Part shown: positions 8,490-14,895 of the stretch, piece after piece | How positions within the stretch are numbered: the stretch's first letter is position 1 | How the letters are laid out: each line of letters starts with the position of its first letter | Assembly: GCA_030146905.1 (NCBI GenBank) | Contig: JASLAV010000052.1 | Span: 1-15,549, forward strand | Length of the DNA stretch: 15,549 nt | Source of the DNA: Lentzea sp. | GTDB lineage: Bacteria > Actinomycetota > Actinomycetes > Mycobacteriales > Pseudonocardiaceae | Reading direction: 5' to 3' | Program-made: the position numbers and the translations under genes | Notes under the pieces: model-generated | Told to the model about the DNA's origin: nothing | What the model saw: only the letters and a program-made list of their open reading frames with translations | Databases searched by the model: none

Positions 8490-9078
8490 GCAACGACGCC
8501 GAGACGTACTGGCCGAAGCGTGCCGAACCGGCGACAGCCAGGCAATCCGAGAACTGGCGCCAACAGCGGCGGAGCTCGCGGTGCGCGACGAGCACGGGTG
8601 GAGCGCGCTGGACTGGGCCGCGGGAAGCGGTGACCCGACGACGGTGGCGTCCCTCCTCGCGGCCGGAGCCGACCCCGTGGCCACGACCGGGGATGAGCGG
8701 ACGCCCTACGAGATCGCTGTGGCCGCCGGTCACCGGGAGGCTGCGGCGGTGCTGCGCCAGAGCGCCGGGCAGGCGTCCGGTAACTGGACGCCTTACTGCC
8801 GGGCTTACCCAGGCGCCGCAGTGCGCGCCTACCCTGCCTGGCCCCAGGCAGGGGGAAGCGTCAACGACGATTCTCCGGAGGAAGGCGACCTCGTCTACGT
8901 GCACGACGATTTCACCGTCACCTCCTCGATCTGGCCAGGTGAGGACGTGCTTCTGGCCGAAGTCACCCCTGAGTGGGAGCGCTTCTGTCGCGAGGAGCTG
9001 GGGTTCTCGGCGCCTGACGACCTCGACCTCATCCCGTCGGCGGGCGAGTCGGCCTGCGAGCGGGTGAACCATGGCTGA
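8479..9078 (+). CDS. Ankyrin-repeat protein with an unrecognised C-terminal domain
   Basis: A 199-residue soluble protein. Residues about 5-97 form three ankyrin-like repeats: RRDVLAEACRTGDSQAIREL; then DEHGWSALDWAAGSGDPTTV and SLLAAGADP; then GDERTPYEIAVAAGHREAAAVL. The rest (about 100-199) is a linker with two RAYP tetrapeptides (108-111 and 116-119) and an acidic, aromatic domain: DLVYVHDDFTVTSSIWPGED, then PEWERFCREELGF, then PDDLDLIP. I cannot name that domain. There is no signal peptide or membrane span. It overlaps the transporter gene by 11 bases and the DUF5990-like gene by 8 bases, so it is firmly inside the operon. Ankyrin repeats bind proteins, so a partner among the cluster proteins is likely, but none can be named. 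An alternative start at 8446 also has a good ribosome binding site. Confidence 0.8.
   Translation: MAAEQRRRDVLAEACRTGDSQAIRELAPTAAELAVRDEHGWSALDWAAGSGDPTTVASLLAAGADPVATTGDERTPYEIAVAAGHREAAAVLRQSAGQASGNWTPYCRAYPGAAVRAYPAWPQAGGSVNDDSPEEGDLVYVHDDFTVTSSIWPGEDVLLAEVTPEWERFCREELGFSAPDDLDLIPSAGESACERVNHG
8832..8853. repeat. 22-base near-perfect palindrome inside the ankyrin gene
   Basis: Two 10-base arms, CCCTGCCTGG at 8832-8841 and its reverse complement at 8844-8853, are separated by 2 bases. As RNA this would fold as an 8-bp stem with a 6-base loop. It codes for part of the Pro/Ala-rich linker of the ankyrin protein, and there is no U-run, so it is not a classic terminator. It may be chance in GC-rich coding DNA. 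Confidence 0.5.
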
Positions 9079-9484
9079 GGGGGCCGTGCGTGCCGTGGTG
9101 ACCTGGACCAGTCCGCCCGAGCACCCGGCGGGCGTCGGCTTGCAGGACAAGGCGGGGGAACTCGTCGAGGGTGTCGGTTCCGAGGACGGTGCCCGCCGCT
9201 ACACCGTGGATCTCACGGTGCGTGAACGTCGTGGCTCCGGCAGTGGCGAGGCCGACTTCGGTGGCCCGTTCGTGTTCGGCACGGCTGGGGACCGCTTTCT
9301 GTACCTGAGCTTCCAGGGAACCGGTGGGTCGTTGGTGCGGAGGTCGAAGATCGCTCTGCCCCGGGACTGGGCGTTGCCCGTCGGCGACGAGATCCACGTG
9401 ACAGTGATCGATGCGGACGGCAGCCGTGCCGTGCTCGATGGAACCGGTTGGTCGGCGGCTGCGCCGGAGAAGGGAAGGTCATGA
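9071..9484 (+). CDS. DUF5990-like small protein
   Basis: A 137-residue protein that resembles the DUF5990 family as I remember it. The mark is the central block EADFGGPFVFGTAGDRFLYLSF (starts at residue 60; read as EADFGGPFVFG then TAGDRFLYLSF), followed by VRRSKIALPRDW. Before it comes a leader of the form VGLQDKAGELVEG, then RRYTVDLTVRERRG. The family has no established function that I know of. It is expected to be a compact beta-rich cytoplasmic protein; I see no signal peptide or catalytic motif. ATG 9071 overlaps the end of the ankyrin gene by 8 bases, and the stop overlaps the next start as ATGA. Its place between the ankyrin protein and the second hydroxylase suggests a job with one of them, but this is only position. 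Confidence 0.72.
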   Translation: MAEGAVRAVVTWTSPPEHPAGVGLQDKAGELVEGVGSEDGARRYTVDLTVRERRGSGSGEADFGGPFVFGTAGDRFLYLSFQGTGGSLVRRSKIALPRDWALPVGDEIHVTVIDADGSRAVLDGTGWSAAAPEKGRS

Positions 9485-10467
9485 TGACCTCGAACCAGAC
9501 TGCGAGCACTTCCAGCACCGTCGGTGCGCGTGCGTACCTGGAGCAGATGGTGCGCCGGTACTACTCGGGCCTGATCGACGCCTGGCACTACGCGGGCGAG
9601 ACCGAGAAGGCCATGGAGTCCGCGGCCGAGGCGGTGCGGCAGGGCGTCTGGGACCAGCCGCTGCAACGGGCGAGGGAGCACATCCCAGGCCTGAGCGCGC
9701 AGCCGCTGCACGACCCCGCCGAGTTCTGGTTCACCTCGTACCTGGAGGAGAGCTACCCGCAGATCCGGGCGGAGATCGAGCAGGTGCTCGACACCCCGCT
9801 TGACCCGGTGGCGCCCAGCACCAACGACGCGGGCCTCATCCGCAGGGGCGCCTGGAAGCAGGCGCACCTGTTCCGCGACGGCCGTTGGCAGAACCGGGTG
9901 TCCGAGCGCTTCCCGATCACCACCGCCATCCTGGAGAGGATCCCGGACGTCACGGTGCTCAGCCCGGGAGTGATCACGGTGTCGCGAGTCACCCCGGACA
10001 CGCACATCATGCCGCACTGCGGGCCGACGAACGGGTTGCTCCGCATCCACCTCCCGATCAAGATCCCGGCCGGGGTGAGCATCCGGGTCGCTGACCAGGT
10101 GCTGCAGTGGGAGGAGGGCAAGTGCCTCGTCTTCGACGACTCGTTCGAGCACGAGGTGTGGCACCGGGGCACCGAGGACCGGGTGGTGCTGATCCTCGAC
10201 GTGCTGCACCCGGAGTTGAGCGGTGACCACCAGGAGCGGCTGCTGCGGCGGCAGCACAACTTCGAGGAGCAGATCGTCTCGTTCATGCGCGAGCGCGGCC
10301 TGCGGCAGGTGCGCGTCCAGGACGGCGAGGTCGTCCTCACCCCGGACGACACGGTGCGGCAGCTGGTCGAAACCTACCTGTCGGGCATCGGCATCACCGG
10401 GGCTGAGCTCGACGGCGAAGAGGTCCAGTGGGAACGGCAGGACTCGCAGCCGGGACCCGCGGAATGA
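9481..10467 (+). CDS. Aspartyl/asparaginyl beta-hydroxylase-like Fe/2OG oxygenase, copy 2
   Basis: A 328-residue paralogue of the protein at 5722-6639. The catalytic core runs from about 160 to 245: DTHIMPHCGPTNGLLRIHLP, then ADQVLQWEEGKCLVFDD, then SFEHEVWH, then ILDVLHPEL. It is closer to human AspH than copy 1 is, keeping the PHxGPTN and LRxHLP wording. Predicted iron ligands are H179 and H224; predicted 2OG contacts are R188 and R234. Shared with copy 1 are the N-terminal EFWFTSYLEESYPQIRAE block and a C-terminal module of about 60 residues (FMRERGLRQVRVQDGEV onward). ATG 9481 overlaps the DUF5990-like stop (ATGA); a second ATG follows at 9484, and GGGAAGG just upstream serves either. The expected role is beta-hydroxylation of an amino acid or a carrier-bound residue. 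Two copies suggest two hydroxylation sites or substrates. Confidence 0.88.
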   Translation: MMTSNQTASTSSTVGARAYLEQMVRRYYSGLIDAWHYAGETEKAMESAAEAVRQGVWDQPLQRAREHIPGLSAQPLHDPAEFWFTSYLEESYPQIRAEIEQVLDTPLDPVAPSTNDAGLIRRGAWKQAHLFRDGRWQNRVSERFPITTAILERIPDVTVLSPGVITVSRVTPDTHIMPHCGPTNGLLRIHLPIKIPAGVSIRVADQVLQWEEGKCLVFDDSFEHEVWHRGTEDRVVLILDVLHPELSGDHQERLLRRQHNFEEQIVSFMRERGLRQVRVQDGEVVLTPDDTVRQLVETYLSGIGITGAELDGEEVQWERQDSQPGPAE

Positions 10468-12482
10468 CGGTCCAGCGGCGGGGTTCCGCGGACTCACGGA
10501 CGTCGGCACCGGCGAACGGGCGGCGGGGGCCACTGATGTGGTCCCAGGAGCTGTACTGGTACGTGTACCACGTACCGCTTCCCGTCGCCCACAGCGCGAA
10601 GGTCGAGTTGGTCGCCCGGATGCCGGGCCCAGGGGTCGCGGAGAGCGCGGTCCTCGCCGCGGTCAGGAACCTGATGCTCCGGCACGAGGCGCTCCGCACC
10701 CTCTACCCGACGGATCCGTCCGGTGTTCCCTTCCAACTGGTCCTCGACCGGTTCGACGTCCCACCTCCGTTCCGGCGGGAGGGCGACGAGCCGGAGGACG
10801 TCGAAGCGGTCTTCGACGCCCTCGTCACGCCACCCATGGACCAGGCCGCAGAACTTCCGCTACGACTGGGTTTCACCGTGCGGGACGGACGTGTCGCCAC
10901 GCTCGTCCTGGCGCTGAACCACATCTCCGCTGATGGGACGAGCCTGCCTCTCATCCGAGCCGACCTGGGGAGATTTCTGGGTTCCCCGGATGCGGAGCAC
11001 CCGTCCCCCGCGGACGGACGGCAGGCGGGCATCCAGCCGCTCGCGCTCGCCCGCCAGCAGCGGTCGGGAATGCACGACTCCTCGCACGCCAGGGCTTTGC
11101 GGCATTGCGAAGAGATCCTCTTCGCCGCGCCGGCCGCCCAGTTCCCCCGCTTCCGCTCTGTCAGGGAAACGGATCCGCTCATGGCGGCCGGTGATCCCTA
11201 CCAGCGGGTGAGCCTTCATTCGCCCCAGCTCTTCGCCGCCCTGAAGAGGCTGTGCACCCGGCCGGACTTCAGCGCGTCGTCCCGGATCTCCACGGCGTTC
11301 GTCATCGCTCTCTCCGCCCTGTCCGGAAACCCCAGGGCCGTGGTCAGGACCACCTTCTCGAACCGGTTCCGGGAGGTCAGGGACTCCGTCGGCTGCTTCT
11401 TCCAGGAGGCGTTGGTTGCCGTGCACCCGCTTCCGCACCTCACCGTGGCGGAGCTGATGGCCGACACCACCCTGCGGATCTTCGACGGAGTTCGGCACGC
11501 GCAGTACTCGTACTTGCGGTTTCGTGACCTGAGGGCACGGGTGGAGGCACAGCGCGGCATCTCGGTCCGGATGGGCACGATCTTCGATTGTGGCGACCGG
11601 TTCGAGGAGAAGCTGCGGAGCCCGGACGCCCCGATCTGGCCGGCGGAAGCGCGACCGAGGATGAAGAGGTGCGACTGGGTGATGCCTGAGGAGTACACCG
11701 ACCTCTTGTTCAAGAGCTACCCGATGGACGGCGACGTGGTCTTGGAGGTCATCGCGCACAAGTCCGTGATCGACCAGGACCAGATCGACGGGCTGCTGAC
11801 CGGTGTGGAACAGTTCCTCATCGCCTGGGCGGACGAACCGGAACTGGCCGGTGCCACCGTCGCGGAGGTCGTCGAACGGTTCGGACTGCCGAAGTCCCAC
11901 TACGGCGAGGGCTGGGCCTACGCCGACCACAGCTGGGTGAACACGGCGAAGCTGGCACGAGTCCTCCGGTCGGCCGAGGGGGTCGAGGCCGCTTCGCTCA
12001 GCGTCGTGGAACGTTCTCCGCAGGAGCAGGTCCTCCTGGCCCACCTCGTCGGGATGCCGAGCAGCCAGGAGACAGTCCGGGCGCACGTCCTGGCCGCGCT
12101 GCGCGAAGAAGCGGACCTCATGTGCCCGCACGAGTTCGTGTGGTGCGAGGAGTTGCCCGAGCCTTCGACGTCCACTGCGCCCTGCACGGCGGCCTTCGAC
12201 TCGGACTCACACCGTCAGGCCGTCGAGGAGCGCCGCCGGGCGATGTTGACGGCTCTGTCCGCCGTGCTGGGCGACGCCCCGGTAGAGCTGGACTCCTCGT
12301 ACAGCCAGCAGGGCGGTAGCACCGTCCTGGCACCGGCGGTGGTGAAACACCTGGCACAGCTGGGATTCGGGGGACTCACCCCGGACGACCTGCTCGGACC
12401 GTGGTCCTTGCGGGCCGTGGCAGAACTCTGCACTCCGCACGACGACTCGGTCGCCGCCGTCGAACCGAAGAACGGAAGTTGA
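10464..12482 (+). CDS. Free-standing NRPS condensation protein with adenylation-domain stump and carrier domain
   Basis: A 672-residue protein. Residues about 24-460 form a condensation domain: LMWSQELYWYV, then LRHEALRTLY, the active-site motif NHISADG (152-158, catalytic His153 kept, first His replaced by Asn), and SNRFREVRDSVGCFFQEALV (299-318). Residues about 485-575 (HSWVNTAKLARVLRS, EGVEAASLSVVERSP, QVLLAHLVG, ETVRAHVLAALREEADLMCP, HEFVWCEELPEPS) read like the small C-terminal subdomain of an adenylation domain. The large subdomain is missing and the final catalytic NGK motif is lost. Residues about 590-657 form a carrier domain with S619 in SQQGGST as the likely phosphopantetheine site. 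No adenylation core means it cannot select an amino acid itself. The size is close to that I recall for the discrete condensation protein BlmXI, but I cannot confirm orthology. It overlaps both neighbours (ATGA and TGATG). Confidence 0.85.
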   Translation: MTVQRRGSADSRTSAPANGRRGPLMWSQELYWYVYHVPLPVAHSAKVELVARMPGPGVAESAVLAAVRNLMLRHEALRTLYPTDPSGVPFQLVLDRFDVPPPFRREGDEPEDVEAVFDALVTPPMDQAAELPLRLGFTVRDGRVATLVLALNHISADGTSLPLIRADLGRFLGSPDAEHPSPADGRQAGIQPLALARQQRSGMHDSSHARALRHCEEILFAAPAAQFPRFRSVRETDPLMAAGDPYQRVSLHSPQLFAALKRLCTRPDFSASSRISTAFVIALSALSGNPRAVVRTTFSNRFREVRDSVGCFFQEALVAVHPLPHLTVAELMADTTLRIFDGVRHAQYSYLRFRDLRARVEAQRGISVRMGTIFDCGDRFEEKLRSPDAPIWPAEARPRMKRCDWVMPEEYTDLLFKSYPMDGDVVLEVIAHKSVIDQDQIDGLLTGVEQFLIAWADEPELAGATVAEVVERFGLPKSHYGEGWAYADHSWVNTAKLARVLRSAEGVEAASLSVVERSPQEQVLLAHLVGMPSSQETVRAHVLAALREEADLMCPHEFVWCEELPEPSTSTAPCTAAFDSDSHRQAVEERRRAMLTALSAVLGDAPVELDSSYSQQGGSTVLAPAVVKHLAQLGFGGLTPDDLLGPWSLRAVAELCTPHDDSVAAVEPKNGS

Positions 12483-13360
12483 TGAATCTCGAGACCGCTC
12501 GGCTGGAACTGCTGCCGCTCGATCCCGGCCGCCATGCCGAAGCACTGCACGCCGTGTACGGGAACGCGGCGGTGATGCGGTGGTGGACCTGCCCCCCGAC
12601 CGGCTCGGTGGAGCAGACGCGCCAGCTGCTCGCCGAGGAGCAGACGAGACCCGGTGCGACGTTGTGGGCGTTGCGCCGGACCGAGGACGACCATGTGATC
12701 GGCATGGCCGGTCTGCTCGGTGGCGTGGCGATCCCGGGCCTGACCTGGATCCTGGCCGAACAGGCGTGGGGACACGGGTTCGCCACCGAGGCGGCCACCG
12801 CGGTCATCGACCACGCCTTCCACCACGCCGGGCACGACCGGGTGGAGGCCTGGGTCGAGTCGGCCAACACGCGTTCGATGGCGGTGTGCCGGAAGACCGG
12901 CCTGACCGAACGCGGCCGGCTGCCCCAGCGGTACGAGCACCGGGAGCAGCCGCACGAGACGGTCGTGTTCGGTCGTGCGAAGAAGCCGGACCCGATCTCG
13001 GTGCTCCACCTCGATCCGGTGCTCCCGGTCACCGATGTGCCGGCCACGGTGGAGCTGTTGCGGGCCGCCCTGATGGCCAGGGTGTCGTTCACCGTGGGCG
13101 AGCCCGCCGACGTGGCCGGGCTCGTCTTCGGCTCCTGGAGCACCGGGCCCGGAGTGCGCCTGGTCCGGCGTCCGGTCCAGGAGTGCGCTCCGCTGGAGTT
13201 CACCCTCGACGTCAGCGTCGGCTTCGCCGACCTCTACCGGGCGGTGACGGCCTCGGGCGTCACCGGGATCGAGCCGCCCGCCGAGAGGCCGTGGGGGACT
13301 CGCGAGTTCGCGTTCCGGCTGCCGGAGGGGCATCGCATCGTGGTGAGCGCGCCGGGCTGA
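12482..13360 (+). CDS. blmB: Bleomycin N-acetyltransferase (BAT) homologue, self-resistance
   Basis: A 292-residue, two-domain protein. Residues 1-165 are a GNAT acetyltransferase of RimJ-like type: TARLELLPLD, MRWWTCPP, GMAGLLGG, PGLTWIL, and the acetyl-CoA loop WGHGFATEAA (96-105), then RVEAWVESANTRSMAV and GLTERGRL. Residues about 175-292 resemble a glyoxalase/bleomycin-resistance (VOC) fold: LPVTDVPATVELLRAAL, then RPWGTREFAFRLPEGHRIVVSA. Length, order and many of these stretches agree with S. verticillus BlmB as I remember it; this is recall, not alignment. BlmB acetylates the beta-aminoalanine amine of metal-free bleomycin, removing its metal binding, with the C-terminal domains forming the dimer. 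ATG 12482 shares one base with the previous stop (TGATG), so resistance is tied to expression of the biosynthetic operon. It ends the coupled run; 78 bases follow before the next gene. Confidence 0.88.
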   Translation: MNLETARLELLPLDPGRHAEALHAVYGNAAVMRWWTCPPTGSVEQTRQLLAEEQTRPGATLWALRRTEDDHVIGMAGLLGGVAIPGLTWILAEQAWGHGFATEAATAVIDHAFHHAGHDRVEAWVESANTRSMAVCRKTGLTERGRLPQRYEHREQPHETVVFGRAKKPDPISVLHLDPVLPVTDVPATVELLRAALMARVSFTVGEPADVAGLVFGSWSTGPGVRLVRRPVQECAPLEFTLDVSVGFADLYRAVTASGVTGIEPPAERPWGTREFAFRLPEGHRIVVSAPG

Positions 13361-13438
13361 CGTCCGCGTCGAGCTCCGCCACGAACACGTCGTCCGGCAG
13401 AACGCGTCCGTTGTTCGGTTGCGACCCAAGGAGAGACC

Positions 13439-14794
13439 ATGAACTTGCTGTCTGAGGCGGTGCTCGCCGGCGCGGGGGAGGAGGAGATCGAGCGTTCCCC
13501 GTTGCCGCAGGAGTACGTCGCCGCGCACCTGCGCGCGGAAGACGTCGCGATGTTCCGCGGAGTGGCGGACAAGGACGTGCGCAAGTCGTTGCACGTGGGC
13601 GTCGTCCCCATGCCGGAACTGGCGCCGGACGAGGTGGTCGTGGCGGTGATGGCCAGCTCGATCAACTACAACACCGTGTGGTCGGCGATGTTCGAGCCGA
13701 TCCCCACGTTCCGCTTCCTGCGGCAGTTCGCGGCCCAGGGACACTGGGAGCGGCGGCACGACCTCCCCCGCCACGTGGTGGGCTCCGACGCCGCGGGCGT
13801 GGTCGTCCGCGTGGGCTCCGGGGTGCGGCGCTGGCGAGCGGGTGACCACGTGGTGGTCAACCCCGCCTACGTCGACGACCAGGAGGCGGGCTCGCACGAC
13901 GACGGCATGCTCGGCGCCGAGATGCGCGCGTGGGGTTTCGAGACGAACTTCGGCGGGCTGGCGGAGTACGCGCTGGTGCGGGCCAGCCAGCTGGTGCCGA
14001 AACCCGCGCACCTGACGTGGGAGGAGGCCGCGGTCAGCCCGCTGTGCGCCGGCACCGCCTACCGGATGCTCGTCGGTGACCACGGGGCCAGGATGAAGCA
14101 GGGCGACGCCGTGCTGATCTGGGGCGCCGCCGGTGGTCTGGGCGCGTACGCGGTCCAGTTCGTGAAGAACGGCGGGGGGATCCCGATCGGCGTCGTCGGC
14201 TCCTCCGGCAAGGCCGAGGCCCTGCGCAGGCTGGGGTGCGACGTCGTGGTGGACCGCCACCAGATCGGCCTGGACGACACCACGGGCGACGACCCGGCCA
14301 GGGTGATCGAGGTCGGCAAGCGGCTCGGCGCCGAGATCCGCCGCCGCATCGGCCGGGACCCCGACATCGTCTTCGAACACGTGGGACGGGCGACGTTCGG
14401 CGTCTCGGTGTTCGTGGTGCGGCGCGGCGGCACGGTCGTGACGTGCGGATCCAGCAGCGGTTATCAGCACACGTTCGACAACCGGTACCTGTGGATGAGG
14501 CTGAAGAAGGTCATCGGCAGCCACGCGATGAACCTCCAGGAGCAGGTCGAGACCAACCGGCTCATCGCGAGCGGGGCGGTGGCCCCGACCATGTCCGCCG
14601 TGTACCCGCTGGCCGAGATCGGCGAGGCGGCCAGGCTCGTGCAGACCAACGGCCACCTCGGGAAGGTCGCCGTGCTGTGCCTCGCTCCCGACAGCGGGCT
14701 CGGTGTCACCGACCCGGCCCTGCGCTCCCGGATCGGCGAGGACCGGATCAATCCGCTGATGTCCCCGGGGACCGCGGAAGGTGTGACGACGTGA
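13439..14794 (+). CDS. ccr: Crotonyl-CoA carboxylase/reductase (ethylmalonyl-CoA type extender supply)
   Basis: A 451-residue, full-length medium-chain dehydrogenase/reductase of the Ccr family. These enzymes use NADPH and CO2 to turn 2-enoyl-CoA into alkylmalonyl-CoA, giving ethylmalonyl-CoA or larger PKS extender units. Family marks: SSINYNTVWSAMFEPIPTF (73-91), HVVGSDAAGVVVRVGSGVR, GFETNFGG (166-173), NADPH-fold IWGAAGGLGAYAVQ (227-240), CGSSSGYQHTFDNRYLWM, and IGSHAMNLQE (359-368). Residues matching the four CO2-binding positions I recall from the Kitasatospora enzyme are present as N78, F167, E168 and H362. The residue after the catalytic His is Ala363, where I remember Phe in ordinary Ccr (GSHF); this may alter the acyl pocket. 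ATG 13439 has AAGGAG 5 bases upstream. The 78-base gap before it suggests it may have its own promoter. No PKS is in view, so its link to the rest is inferred. Confidence 0.93.
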   Translation: MNLLSEAVLAGAGEEEIERSPLPQEYVAAHLRAEDVAMFRGVADKDVRKSLHVGVVPMPELAPDEVVVAVMASSINYNTVWSAMFEPIPTFRFLRQFAAQGHWERRHDLPRHVVGSDAAGVVVRVGSGVRRWRAGDHVVVNPAYVDDQEAGSHDDGMLGAEMRAWGFETNFGGLAEYALVRASQLVPKPAHLTWEEAAVSPLCAGTAYRMLVGDHGARMKQGDAVLIWGAAGGLGAYAVQFVKNGGGIPIGVVGSSGKAEALRRLGCDVVVDRHQIGLDDTTGDDPARVIEVGKRLGAEIRRRIGRDPDIVFEHVGRATFGVSVFVVRRGGTVVTCGSSSGYQHTFDNRYLWMRLKKVIGSHAMNLQEQVETNRLIASGAVAPTMSAVYPLAEIGEAARLVQTNGHLGKVAVLCLAPDSGLGVTDPALRSRIGEDRINPLMSPGTAEGVTT

Positions 14795-14895
14795 CACAGA
14801 CCGCAAGAACCCTCGGCACCGCTCAGGCGGCGGGCAGGCGGATCTTGGTGAGGATCGCCCGGTGGTCGCTGCCCGCGACGTCGACGATCTCGTAG
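14791..14895 (+). pseudogene. Cut-off 5' end of a further operon gene after ccr
   Basis: A GTG at 14791 overlaps the ccr stop as GTGA, the same coupling used by several genes upstream, and has GGAAGG 9 bases before it. The frame reads VTQTARTLGTAQAAG and stops after 34 codons at a TAG. From about 14823 on, this frame merely runs antisense through the 3' end of the EEP gene. So only the first about 10 codons can belong to an original gene; the rest seems lost at a junction between 14795 and 14825. It could instead be a chance GTG. Confidence 0.35.

Noticed and set aside
12482..13000. Plain RimJ-type ribosomal-protein acetyltransferase
   Set aside because: The C-terminal VOC-like half, the 292-residue length and the BAT-like wording (MRWWT, GMAGLLGG, PGLTW) fit the bleomycin acetyltransferase far better.
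13361..13438. Terminator or promoter between blmB and ccr
   Set aside because: I see no convincing hairpin and no clear promoter hexamers in these 78 bases, although a promoter would be reasonable there.
13439..14794. Generic quinone oxidoreductase or zinc alcohol dehydrogenase
   Set aside because: The NYNTVWSA, GFETNFGG and GSH motifs and the long N-terminal extension are those of carboxylating enoyl-CoA reductases.
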